DNA of 31,027 bases from JBCCCJ01 sp039029315 (GTDB lineage: Bacteria > Bacteroidota > Bacteroidia > J057). Position numbers and translations under genes: made by a program. The stretch spans positions 1 through 31,027 of the forward strand of contig JBCCGK010000125.1 in NCBI GenBank assembly GCA_039029315.1, read 5' to 3'. Below the pieces are notes generated by a model. That model did no database searches. It saw only the letters and a program-made list of their open reading frames with translations, and was not told the DNA's origin. Position 1 is the stretch's first letter. Each line of letters starts with the position of its first letter. Below, in pieces: positions 1 to 7,745 of the stretch.

Positions 1-327
1 ATGGATATCTCGGAAGTATTGGATCGAAGGGTTGAGGAGTCGATAATGTCTAATTGCATGTATCCAACAATGAATATGTTGTTTCTGTGCAATGGCTTTG
101 TATTCAGGGGCATCATCACTCATCAGATACTCCACCTTGGGTAGATGGTTCTGCTGATAGTAGAAGCCTCCAGCTAATGCGTCTGCAATAGCAGAACGAC
201 GATTTTGATTGGTCTTTTTGAATATCTGTTCTTGCTCAAAGATTTTTGTGAGCGTATCGATGCAGAAGGCCTCTCCCTCCTGAAAGTGTTGGTCAAAATA
301 CTCGATATGCATTTTGCTGGCTTTGCA
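1..327 (-). pseudogene. IS66-like DDE transposase fragment, open at the window edge
   Basis: Reading the minus strand, the frame stays open from the ISAs1-like remnant on its right and continues past position 1. The segment contains the stretch SDDAPEYKAIAQ followed by HCWIHAIRHYRLLNP, which resembles the 'SDDAPQFK...LCWVHDGRHYKKL' core of a group of IS66-like transposases; this is recognition from memory, not a search. A further conserved-looking stretch is IFKKTNQNRRSAIADALA. No start codon belongs to this part: it is fused in frame to an unrelated transposase N-terminus. It is best read as the middle of a decayed transposase whose 3' part lies outside the window. It may have been created by insertion of one element into another followed by deletion. 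Confidence 0.6.
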
Positions 328-471
328 AGCCTGCAATCGTTCTTTGCCGAATTCCTCTAACTCACTGAAGCCATCTGCTCCGCTGATCATCCCGCAGAGG
401 CTCAAAAACAGAATATCGACCAATTGATGACGCTTACATCTCTATACTCGCCAGTCTTGAGCAGGAGAAAA
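328..471 (-). pseudogene. ISAs1-family transposase N-terminal remnant with in-frame stop
   Basis: On the minus strand, codons 471 down to 328 read a start-less piece with D-W-R-V-stop-R-C-K-R-H-Q-L-V-D-I-L, then LSLCGMISGADGFSELEEFG. This matches the usual start of ISAs1 transposases (DPRVxRxKRHxLVDIL...CGADxxxxIEEFGK). A TAG codon at 442-444 sits where a residue is expected, and a second stop at 475-477 lies just upstream, so the gene is dead. About 45 residues of the family domain are visible before the sequence switches to the IS66-like segment near 327. No inverted repeat or target duplication was found at the right edge. Confidence 0.65.
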
Positions 472-501
472 GATCTATTCGATGGACGATTGAGGTAGTT
501 T

Positions 502-521
502 GCTTTCCACATTCGGAAAGC
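502..521. terminator. Short hairpin, possible terminator
   Basis: Perfect 7-bp inverted repeat (gctttcc / ggaaagc) with a 6-base loop. A T-rich but interrupted stretch follows on the plus strand. It sits in the roughly 200 bp of noncoding sequence between the transposase remnant and the ATPase gene, where nothing else was recognised. It could equally be a leftover of the mobile element. Confidence 0.25.
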
Positions 522-673
522 TAGCTCTTATTTTTATAATGCGTAAGCCCTATTCATATCAAATTGAAAATACGAGAAAGAAAATGTTTTACCACAGGAA
601 GAATATTGTATACATGTAGGTATTTCTCATCATATTTTATTATTCTTGAACTTGTAACCGAAATTATCCCATA

Positions 674-2047
674 ATGAGTGATGCTGATAAATTTGACAAA
701 AGGATTGATGCGAATCCCACGAAGGAGTTTTTTATTTCAATGCTAATAAGGGATTTAAATACAGGAGAGGCAATTAGCGATTTGGTAGATAACTGTATTG
801 ATGGTGCAAAAAGATTAAGAGGTGGTGATAAGGATTCAAGATATGATGGTCTATTTATAAAGATATCTATATCCAAGGATAAATTTTCAATTGAAGACAA
901 TTGTGGTGGAATTCCTGTAGATATTGCGAGGAATTATGCCTTTAGGTTTGGTCGGCCTAGTAAAATGGAAAAAACTGACTGGTCCATTGGCCAATTTGGT
1001 ATAGGTATGAAAAGGGCATTTTTTAAGATTGGACGAGAGTTTAGTGTTTTATCTTCAACTACCAATGATTCATTTTCGATGAGTCAGGATATTGAAAAAT
1101 GGAAAGATGAGAAAGAGTGGGCCTTTGAGTTTGATGAAGTGAAATTCCCTGACAAACCAAATAAAGAAGAAGAAACTGGAACTATCATTGAAATTTTAAA
1201 ATTAAAAGAGGATATACGGAATCTTTTTTCAACGGTCAAATTCCTCCAGAAATTAAAAAATAATATTGAGTTAGAGAATCTCTATAATATTCAAAAAGGA
1301 ATTGATATCATTTTCAATGAACAAAAATTAAAACCAAAGCAATTAAGTCTTATCGTTTCAGATGATTTCAAAATAGGAAAGTGGGAGTCTAGTTATTTTG
1401 AAGACCAAATAGAGGTGGAATTAGTGGTAGGGATTGGCCCTTCCGATTTACAAAACGGAGGCTGGTATATTTTCTGTAACGATAGATTAATCGTTGGCCC
1501 AGAACAAACGGAGCTTACAGGTTGGACAGGTAGATCAGGGGATGGTGTAGCAAATTATCATTCCCAATTTGATAGATTTAGGGGATTTGCTCACTTCCGA
1601 GCCAAGGATTCTGAATTTCTTCCTTGGAATACTACCAAAACAGGAATGGATAGGGATTCTGCTATTTTTAAAGCTGTAAGAAGGAAGATGATTGAAATGA
1701 TGAAACCAGTAATGACGCTTTCGAATTCTATGAAAAGAGAAAATGAAAGTGATTACGAGGGGGAGAAATTTCTTCAAAACAAGATAGAAAAAGCTAAAAC
1801 AATAAACTTATCTACAATTCCTCGCCAAGAACTTGCACAATATCTTTCTGTCAGGTTTGAATATCCCAAACCACCCAAAAAAACAAAAGTACCAGACAAT
1901 CAGGGGAGAATCACTTATCTTGTTTCAAAGGTAAAGATAAAAAAATTGAAAAAATTCTTTTCTGTGAACAGTCAAAATGAGGCTGGTAAGAGGGCCTTTG
2001 ATTATGTATATAAGACTGAGATAATCGATAATCCAGATTATGAGTAA
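674..2047 (+). CDS. MORC/MutL-like GHKL ATPase, first gene of a methyltransferase cassette
   Basis: A 457-residue cytoplasmic protein with a clear GHKL (Hsp90/MutL-type) ATP-binding domain. Motifs visible: helix motif E32-x3-D36-L-V-D39-N40; the D75-N-C-G78-G79 loop; and the lid G106-Q-F-G-I-G111-M-K113. Residues about 265-350 contain GWYIFCNDRLIV and later LPWNTTKTGMD, which resemble the S5-like transducer domain that follows the ATPase in MORC and MutL homologs. Bacterial MORC-like ATPases are known from restriction-modification neighbourhoods, where they are thought to remodel DNA or gate effector activity. The stop codon overlaps the start of the next gene by 8 bases, so the two are probably translationally coupled. 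The gene is markedly AT-rich compared with the rest of the window, which suggests transfer. The exact role is inferred; no nuclease motif was found in the C-terminal 110 residues, which are lysine-rich. Confidence 0.85.
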   Translation: MSDADKFDKRIDANPTKEFFISMLIRDLNTGEAISDLVDNCIDGAKRLRGGDKDSRYDGLFIKISISKDKFSIEDNCGGIPVDIARNYAFRFGRPSKMEKTDWSIGQFGIGMKRAFFKIGREFSVLSSTTNDSFSMSQDIEKWKDEKEWAFEFDEVKFPDKPNKEEETGTIIEILKLKEDIRNLFSTVKFLQKLKNNIELENLYNIQKGIDIIFNEQKLKPKQLSLIVSDDFKIGKWESSYFEDQIEVELVVGIGPSDLQNGGWYIFCNDRLIVGPEQTELTGWTGRSGDGVANYHSQFDRFRGFAHFRAKDSEFLPWNTTKTGMDRDSAIFKAVRRKMIEMMKPVMTLSNSMKRENESDYEGEKFLQNKIEKAKTINLSTIPRQELAQYLSVRFEYPKPPKKTKVPDNQGRITYLVSKVKIKKLKKFFSVNSQNEAGKRAFDYVYKTEIIDNPDYE

Positions 2048-3032
2048 AAGAAGCCCATCATTTGAGAAAATTAATTACTCATTAAGGCCAGGTAAAGCAG
2101 TAGAAAGAAGGATGATCTGTTATGCTCTAAGGAAATTAGAGTCTTTCGGCAGCCTTTCTGAATACCAATATATTGGCTTTGGATCTACATTCTTTTACGA
2201 TTTCATCCTTCTACATAAAGAATTAGGAATTTATCATTTGACAAGCATAGAAGGTGAATCAGCAAAAGAGGATCGATTTCATTTTAACAAGCCATTTCAT
2301 TGCATTGACTTGCGGATAGGTCATTCTAATGAAACCTTACCCGAAATAGACTGGAGTAGAAGAACTGTTCTTTGGTTAGACTATGATTCAAAATTGCTTG
2401 AAGATCAATTTCAAGATATATCGACATTCTTTACCGAAGCACAACCGGGGTCAGTATTCCTGATGACAATCAATTGTCAAGGGAGTGCCTATGGTAAGGA
2501 CAATGAAGATTGTCTGTTAAACCTCGCCGCTTCACTAGGGGAAGATCGTATTCCTCTAGAAAGCAAACTTTCTAAATTTAGTGGCTCAGAATTGCCAAAA
2601 ACCTTAAAAGAGATAGTAGAAAATGAAATTCACTCAATATTGAATGAACTTAATGGTGTTCTGGCTTCAAAGGAAAAAATTGAATATATCCCTTTATTTT
2701 ATTTTATATATCGTGATGGCGCTAAAATGATGACGATAGGTGGGATCGTGGTTAATCCTGAGACAAAACAGTTTTTCGATCAAGCAAATTTCTTTGAGCT
2801 GGACTTCATCTATGATGATGGAACCCCGTTTCGCATAGTAGTTCCTAACATAACTTTAAAAGAAATTCGATTTTTAAACAGTCAGCTACCAAATGGTATT
2901 GATAATAATGGTAATTTTGTAGATAATGAATTAGTTGATACTTTGAAACCAATGATACCTTCTCGAGACATTTTGAATTACAAAAGAATCTACAAGTTCT
3001 TTCCTGTTTTCTCTGAAACCTTTCTTACCTAA
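2040..3032 (+). CDS. Putative O-methyltransferase-like protein of the ATPase/C5-methylase cassette
   Basis: A 330-residue protein of unproven function. The N-terminal half shows a class I (Rossmann-like) methyltransferase layout: Y44-I-G-F-G48-S resembles the SAM-binding glycine motif I, S69-I-E71 the acidic end of strand 2, and W112-L-D114-Y-D116 the strand-4 acidic position. A conserved-looking start (SLRPGKAVERRMICYAL) precedes it. Similar proteins are often labelled 'putative O-methyltransferase' in databases, as far as I recall; I could not check this. The C-terminal half (about 160-330) has no motif I recognise and no evident nuclease signature. It overlaps the ATPase gene by 8 bases and the cytosine methyltransferase by 1 base (TAATG), which argues for a fixed-stoichiometry partnership. 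It could modify a nucleic acid, act as a specificity factor, or be a degenerate methyltransferase fold. Confidence 0.7.
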   Translation: MSKRSPSFEKINYSLRPGKAVERRMICYALRKLESFGSLSEYQYIGFGSTFFYDFILLHKELGIYHLTSIEGESAKEDRFHFNKPFHCIDLRIGHSNETLPEIDWSRRTVLWLDYDSKLLEDQFQDISTFFTEAQPGSVFLMTINCQGSAYGKDNEDCLLNLAASLGEDRIPLESKLSKFSGSELPKTLKEIVENEIHSILNELNGVLASKEKIEYIPLFYFIYRDGAKMMTIGGIVVNPETKQFFDQANFFELDFIYDDGTPFRIVVPNITLKEIRFLNSQLPNGIDNNGNFVDNELVDTLKPMIPSRDILNYKRIYKFFPVFSETFLT

Positions 3033-4210
3033 TGTCTCCAACCTATATAGACCTCTTTGCAGGTGCTGGCGGCCTCAGTCTTGGACTGAAGTTAGGCGGT
3101 CTTGCGCCTCTCCTTTCAATCGAGAAGGACAAGTTTGCAGCTCAAACGCTGAAAAGAAACTTCAATCATAAAATATGTTGCATCGATTTGGTGGAGCATG
3201 TTAAAAAGAATGATATAAAAAAAATTGTCAAGGATTCACCCGACATTATTGCCGGAGGGCCACCCTGTCAAGGATTTAGTATTGCAGCTAGGAACAGAAT
3301 AAATGAGAATGATACTCGAAACGATCTTCCATTTATTTTTTTGAAGTGGGTGAAATTCCTGAAACCAAAGGCTTTCATTATTGAAAATGTCCCTGGAATT
3401 CTGACCAAGTATAATTCAAAAGGAGAAATAATATTCGATTCCATTAAGGAGTATTCAAATTCACTTGGATATGCACTTTCTGTTTGGAATCTGAATGCCG
3501 CCAATTATGGTGTCCCCCAAAGCAGAAATCGTGTCTTTTTGTTAGGGATGCTAAATGGAGAGCATATTCCCCCACCTCATCCGAAATTTTTTGACCCTTT
3601 ATCCCAAAAAGAAAATGAATATAATCTTGAGAAAGCAGTAACAGTAGGCGAAGCAATTCTAGATCTACCAGCAATTCAGGCAAGAGAAGGAACTGAAGTA
3701 ATGCCTTACTCAGACATAAATGAGGAGCTTTCAGATTTTCAGGAATGGGCGCGTCAGGATAGCAAAATGGTTTATAATCATGTGGCGATGAATCATACCC
3801 CAAGAATGGTTCTAAGGTATCAAGCATTTATTGATGGGATTGAAGATTTGCCGGATGAATTAAAAGTCAGAAAGAGGAATGGAAATGGAGTTCTTTCTAC
3901 CTCGAAGTTCAACTTAAACTACAGGTACTTGCATCCCGATAATGTATCCTATACCATTCCGGCTTCTTTCTATTCAAGTTTTGTTCATCCGACTATTCCA
4001 AGAAATATTACTACTCGTGAGGCTGCCAGGCTCCAATCCTTTCCTGATACCTATATCTTCGAGGGAAAACGAACTTTGATTTCCTCTAAACTACTAAAAA
4101 GGCAAGGAAAGATAGATCAAATTGGGCTAAGTCAATATAATCAGGTAGGAAATGCAGTACCACCATTATTAGCTAAAGTAATTGGGCAGACTATTAGAAA
4201 ATATTTGTGA
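3032..4210 (+). CDS. DNA (cytosine-5) methyltransferase
   Basis: A 392-residue C5-cytosine methyltransferase that transfers a methyl group from SAM to cytosine in DNA. All main motifs are present: motif I D7-L-F-A-G-A-G-G; motif IV G-G-P-P-C79-Q-G-F-S with the catalytic cysteine; motif VI E118-N-V-P-G; motif VIII Q163-S-R-N-R167; a target-recognition region at roughly 180-310; motif IX T-T-R-E-A-A-R-L-Q-S-F-P; and motif X Q-V-G-N-A-V-P-P near the C-terminus. The enzyme therefore looks active. The start overlaps the previous stop as TAATG. No cognate restriction enzyme gene follows: the next 470 bases are noncoding with mobile-element traces. It is either the modification arm of an unusual cassette with the two preceding genes or a restriction system that has lost its nuclease. 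Target specificity cannot be read from the sequence. Confidence 0.95.
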   Translation: MSPTYIDLFAGAGGLSLGLKLGGLAPLLSIEKDKFAAQTLKRNFNHKICCIDLVEHVKKNDIKKIVKDSPDIIAGGPPCQGFSIAARNRINENDTRNDLPFIFLKWVKFLKPKAFIIENVPGILTKYNSKGEIIFDSIKEYSNSLGYALSVWNLNAANYGVPQSRNRVFLLGMLNGEHIPPPHPKFFDPLSQKENEYNLEKAVTVGEAILDLPAIQAREGTEVMPYSDINEELSDFQEWARQDSKMVYNHVAMNHTPRMVLRYQAFIDGIEDLPDELKVRKRNGNGVLSTSKFNLNYRYLHPDNVSYTIPASFYSSFVHPTIPRNITTREAARLQSFPDTYIFEGKRTLISSKLLKRQGKIDQIGLSQYNQVGNAVPPLLAKVIGQTIRKYL

Positions 4211-4287
4211 CCAGATAATGAGAACCATCACTTTCTCAAATTATCCTTATCAAGTTCATTTACCATCAAAATAGGGACTGTCCGAAA

Positions 4288-4332
4288 CTGCGGTACTCCC
4301 CAAACCTGTCCGGTTTTTGGGGAGTATCGCAG
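4288..4332. repeat. Long imperfect hairpin after the methyltransferase gene
   Basis: Left arm ctgcggtactccccaaacc (4288-4306) pairs with 4312-4332 (ggtttttggggag then tatcgcag): about 19 pairs with one wobble and a two-base bulge around a 5-base loop. No T-run follows on the plus strand. It lies 77 bases after the methyltransferase stop and could terminate the cassette transcript. The arm is longer than usual for a simple terminator, and the preceding 'gggactgtccgaaactg' looks like an insertion-sequence end, so a mobile-element origin is possible. Confidence 0.55.
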
Positions 4333-4352
4333 AGTATAATAACTCGACTATT

Positions 4353-4455
4353 TTGGTTCTTCTTCACTTTTGATGCATACCAAACTCTCAATAGTGTTTG
4401 GGCTGATCTATTACGACATTTTCAAGGTGATGCATCAAAATTGGGGAAGAACCAA
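4353..4455. mobile_element. MITE-like relic with 26-bp ISL3-like inverted ends
   Basis: Ends are imperfect inverted repeats: ttggttcttcttcac plus ttttgatgcat at 4353-4378, and on the other strand from 4455 inward ttggttcttccccaa plus ttttgatgcat. They match at 21 of 26 positions, with all five differences clustered in the middle. 'GGTTCTTC...TTTGATG' resembles termini of ISL3-type elements. The interior is only about 50 bp and includes a small hairpin (ccaaac...gtttgg, 4380-4401), so no transposase is encoded. I see no 8-bp target duplication, so this may be an old non-autonomous copy or an internal-deletion product. Confidence 0.5.
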
Positions 4456-4684
4456 TCAATCCCGGAAAAGGGGGTACAAGGTCGAGCGGATTGTGCAATA
4501 TCACATGGATTCATAATTGATATCGATATAGGAACTTAGAGCCCTTAAGCTAAAGGTAATTTTCCAGTATGAAAAATAATACATTCCCTCAGATTTTTGA
4601 GCGCATTCACTTTTTAACACCAAAAAATCGCAAAGAGATCTAAAAAATAAGAGAAAATATTTAGTAGAGAACCCTACAAAAAAG

Positions 4685-5632
4685 TCAATCCTCAATAAAA
4701 TACGAATCCTTCCAATTGTCTCGTTGGCCCAGATTCAATCCAAGCACAAACTCATGTGAAGGCCCATATACGCGATTGTTCTTTTGAGCCATCATTAGGT
4801 CTGCGGAATAATAAAAACTCATATTTCCTTGTTTGAGGCCCAATTGCACTGAGCCCAACCAGTCCGTTCGGTAGGAGAATCCGACCAGAAAGCGCTCTTC
4901 TGCCAGATGAAAGCGAACTGTTCCTTCAATTTGATAGGGGGCAGAGTCTACTTTTTTGACAAGAATGGATGGTTCGATGCTCATGTTGTCATAGGAGAAC
5001 TTATACCCAACAAGTCCAAAATAATAGCGGTAGAGGCGACTGAGAATATCGGGAGAGGTAACACCTGACAAGGCATTGAGATCACTGCGAATGAGATTGG
5101 GGGCGGATATGCCAGCATATAATCTGTCATTGTAGAAGTACATGCCAAAGGAGAGATCTCCCTGCAAAATGCCGGCTGAGGCAGCTTGCGCCACTACATC
5201 ATTGGGATCTTCAAAATAGACTCTGTTGGTTCGGAATCGATATTGCATGAATTTGGCTGCCATACCGAGTGAGAGATAATTTTGCCCAATCTTCCCTTCA
5301 TAGCCAACCGGAAAGCGGAACCCATAAGCTGCCTGCGCGCCTGTTCGCACACTTGGACCAATCGCATCTCTGAAAGCGACCAACCCAATGCTGTTTTTCT
5401 CGTCCACAAAGCCCTGATAACTCAATACAGACGTTCTGGGAGCGCCAGGAAAATTCATCCACTGTGCTCTATGTGTCAGCCGGATTTCGTGTGTCTCTGA
5501 AGTGCCAGCAACTCCTGGATTAATCAGAAAGCTGTTGGTGCGATATTGGGCAAAGAGAGGCTCTTCCTGTGCTTGAAGAAGGGGAGTGAGACCAAGAGCA
5601 AGAAGCATGCAGAAGAATATTCTAACGTTCAT
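4685..5632 (-). CDS. PorP/SprF-family type IX secretion outer-membrane protein
   Basis: A 315-residue protein with a signal peptide (MNVRIFFCMLLALGLTPLLQA, mature start near Q22-E-E) followed by the family hallmark 'PLFAQYRTNSFLINPGVAGT' region and 'RAQWMNFPGAPRT'. The rest alternates short hydrophobic strands as expected of an outer-membrane beta-barrel, ending in a strand with LGLNLGQR. PorP/SprF proteins support secretion or surface attachment of individual cargo proteins of the type IX system, especially those with type B (gliding-motility-type) C-terminal domains. The upstream gene, 32 bases away in the same direction, encodes exactly such a cargo, so the two very likely form an operon and a dedicated pair. 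Length is typical for the family. Confidence 0.9.
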   Translation of the reverse strand: MNVRIFFCMLLALGLTPLLQAQEEPLFAQYRTNSFLINPGVAGTSETHEIRLTHRAQWMNFPGAPRTSVLSYQGFVDEKNSIGLVAFRDAIGPSVRTGAQAAYGFRFPVGYEGKIGQNYLSLGMAAKFMQYRFRTNRVYFEDPNDVVAQAASAGILQGDLSFGMYFYNDRLYAGISAPNLIRSDLNALSGVTSPDILSRLYRYYFGLVGYKFSYDNMSIEPSILVKKVDSAPYQIEGTVRFHLAEERFLVGFSYRTDWLGSVQLGLKQGNMSFYYSADLMMAQKNNRVYGPSHEFVLGLNLGQRDNWKDSYFIED

Positions 5633-5664
5633 GATAGCAGTCGGAAAAATGACAGGTAAAAGAA

Positions 5665-7587
5665 TTAGCGAAGAATGGAAACCGTGCCTTTGAGCAGTCG
5701 TTTGTCGGTCTCGCTATTGAGTTGAAGGGTGTAGAAATAGGTCCCATCAGGAATCGGGCGTCCATTGACCAGTCCCCCCCAATCATTCTGATAAGCAGTG
5801 GTTTGAAACAAGACCTGTCCCCAGCGATTGTAGATCGTTACTTCGCTTTCGGGAAACCAGTCAATGCAGGGGATGTGCCAGGTTTCATTGACTCCATCTC
5901 CATTGGGAGTAAATCCGGTATGGACTTCCAGGCAATCAAGTTTGTCTGCCGCGGGAACCTGAATGTTTTCTGTGATTTCACAGCCAGCTTCATCGCGAAT
6001 AATCACAGAATATAGACCCACCCTCAATCCTTGAGCATGAGCGGTACTGTCCCCATGTGCCCAGATATACTCAAGTGAGTCTGAAACATTGTCTATCTGG
6101 AGTTCAATTGACCCATTTCCGGTTCCGTTGTCGGGTTCTATCTGTGTGGAAATGTCTAGAGAAGCTGGTTCTGTGAGTTCTATGGATAGTTCAGTAGAAC
6201 AATTGTTGCCATCGAGGATGCGCACATGATAGCTTCCACCTGTTAAATCAAACAGAGAGGCTTCTTGTGATCCCTGTTCCCACTGATAAGAATAAGGATT
6301 TGTGCCACCGCTGACTTCAAGGGCAATCCAGCCATCAGAGAGGCCAGCACAAGTTGGAGATTCTGCAAGATAGCTGATAGAGATAGAATCTGGTCCGGCC
6401 AGTTCAATATCCATGGACTGTATACATCCAAATCGATCGGACACATCTACCTGATAGCTGTCCTCTTTGAGTCCCGCTAGCGTGGAACTCGTTTTTCCAT
6501 TTTGCCATTGATAAGAATAAGGACTGATTCCACCAGAAACATCCAGTTCCAGAGAACCATCCTTGGCGCCAGGACAAGTGGGAGTCGTTTTTTCAACACT
6601 GATTTGAATACTTGGTGGAGCTTTGATCTCATAGGTTAGTTGTTGTTGAGCGCCATTGACATCAGAGATTGTCAACTCATATATTCCGGGAAGCAAATGG
6701 GTAACAAAACTGTCCCCGTTCGAAAATCCACTCCAGGCATAGCTGTACGGAGGTACACCTCCTGTTACACTTGCGTGAAGTTCGCCATCTTTGGAATCAA
6801 AACATCGAACTTGATAGGCGCCAAAATTGAGCGGTGATTCCAGATTGGCAACAAGTGGAAGCGGCTCAGTCAGAAGAATGCTTTGCATCGTCTGGCAGCC
6901 ACCTTCATCAGATACTTGAACCGTGTATGTTCCTGCTTCGAGTCCTGCCAATGCGGCCTGGGTCTGGGGAGGCTGGGTGTTCCACTCAAAAGAATAGGCG
7001 CCAGTACCACCCCGGACATTTGCCAGGACTTCCCCATCACTAGCGCCAGCCTGGCTGATCGGATATCCATGATAATCTGATACAACATCAATCTCCAGGT
7101 CCAACTGCATGACCTGCACCGTAACCGAATTGGCTGACAATAGCATGCAGACTGTAGCGTATAGGTCTGTAATCTCAGAGCCTGCCTGAACAACCAGATT
7201 CCCTAGATAGGCAACACCATATACCTTGTAGTCACCTGCTTCCAATGTATTAAAGTCAAATCCTCCGACAGGGAGAATAGAGATCATCTGATTGAATGAA
7301 TCTGTGAGGATGTATGCAAATTCACTGACACCTGATTCAGTCGTCGTGAAAGAGAGGATGTCAGCACTATCGTCTTTGCAGACTGCTGGAATATGAGAGG
7401 CTGCAATATATGAGGGGTCCTGTGGACAGGAGACTGCCTCCAGAAACTCACTGCCAGAGGTCAGAAATAGAACATCTGAACCTAGGGAAGTATCTGTGTG
7501 GTTCGCATGAAGCGAATGAGAAAGGAGCGCGAACAAAGAGGAAAGAAGGGTGAGCAAGATGCATTCGCCAAGATTCTTGAAGTCCAT
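5665..7587 (-). CDS. SprB-repeat surface protein with gliding-motility-type C-terminal domain
   Basis: A 640-residue secreted protein. A hydrophobic N-terminus (residues about 8-28) acts as signal sequence. From about residue 190 to 530 there are about five SprB-like repeats of the form GG..PYSY.W......L..L..G.Y.V.V.D..GC, each ending in 'LTEP' or similar; cysteines are mostly conserved. The last 90 residues (GFTPNGDGVNETWHIP...VTIYNRWGQVLF...DGTYFYTL) are the type B sorting domain recognised by the type IX secretion system. It is likely a cell-surface adhesin exported with help of the PorP/SprF protein encoded 32 bases downstream. A Bacteroidota-type promoter lies about 90-125 bases upstream. 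The repeats diverge in protein sequence, so slippage-driven expansion is not evident. Confidence 0.9.
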   Translation of the reverse strand: MDFKNLGECILLTLLSSLFALLSHSLHANHTDTSLGSDVLFLTSGSEFLEAVSCPQDPSYIAASHIPAVCKDDSADILSFTTTESGVSEFAYILTDSFNQMISILPVGGFDFNTLEAGDYKVYGVAYLGNLVVQAGSEITDLYATVCMLLSANSVTVQVMQLDLEIDVVSDYHGYPISQAGASDGEVLANVRGGTGAYSFEWNTQPPQTQAALAGLEAGTYTVQVSDEGGCQTMQSILLTEPLPLVANLESPLNFGAYQVRCFDSKDGELHASVTGGVPPYSYAWSGFSNGDSFVTHLLPGIYELTISDVNGAQQQLTYEIKAPPSIQISVEKTTPTCPGAKDGSLELDVSGGISPYSYQWQNGKTSSTLAGLKEDSYQVDVSDRFGCIQSMDIELAGPDSISISYLAESPTCAGLSDGWIALEVSGGTNPYSYQWEQGSQEASLFDLTGGSYHVRILDGNNCSTELSIELTEPASLDISTQIEPDNGTGNGSIELQIDNVSDSLEYIWAHGDSTAHAQGLRVGLYSVIIRDEAGCEITENIQVPAADKLDCLEVHTGFTPNGDGVNETWHIPCIDWFPESEVTIYNRWGQVLFQTTAYQNDWGGLVNGRPIPDGTYFYTLQLNSETDKRLLKGTVSILR

Positions 7588-7631
7588 TCGTGAATGGATT
7601 GAGCAGTTTTTTCACTTGAAGGTAAACCTAT

Positions 7632-7651
7632 GTCTCATCTATCTATGAGAC
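7632..7651. repeat. Hairpin in the leader of the SprB-repeat gene
   Basis: Perfect 7-bp inverted repeat gtctcat / atgagac around a 6-base loop. It lies between the predicted promoter (7679-7712) and the minus-strand start codon at 7587, so it would be in the 5' untranslated leader of the adhesin operon. Role unknown; it could stabilise the mRNA or be a protein-binding site. Confidence 0.35.
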
Positions 7652-7678
7652 CGGAGATTAACTAAATGGGTTCACCGA

Positions 7679-7712
7679 CAAATGTACAATCTTTCTTACA
7701 ATCATGGCAAAA
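7679..7712 (-). promoter_or_regulatory. Bacteroidota-type promoter for the SprB-repeat/PorP operon
   Basis: On the minus strand, TTTTG (7708-7712) is followed by a 21-base spacer and TACATTTG (7679-7686). This matches the TTTG / TAnnTTTG consensus of the primary sigma factor of Bacteroidota. It would start transcription near 7672, about 85 bases before the start codon at 7587, and drive both the adhesin and the PorP/SprF gene. Confidence 0.6.
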
Positions 7713-7745
7713 GCCTTGCGTGAGCAGTCAATATTGGAGCCTCAC

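Larger units (their letters stand above)
4211..4684. other. Noncoding junction between the AT-rich cassette and host-like genes
   Basis: No convincing gene is seen in these 474 bases. They contain a long hairpin (4288-4332) and a MITE-like pair of inverted repeats (4353-4455), both described separately. The remainder, 4456-4684, is AT-rich sequence in which I see no further structure. A possible 64-residue reading frame on the minus strand has no recognisable content. Base composition changes to the higher-GC host style immediately to the right. Confidence 0.6.

Noticed and set aside
674..4210. Classic type II restriction-modification system
   Set aside because: Only the methylase is recognisable; neither partner shows a PD-(D/E)XK, HNH or PLD-type nuclease motif by eye, so a standard type II label is not supported.
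4501..4695. 64-residue minus-strand frame after the MITE-like element
   Set aside because: It lies in AT-rich noncoding sequence, overlaps the PorP-like stop region, and shows no domain or clear start signal.
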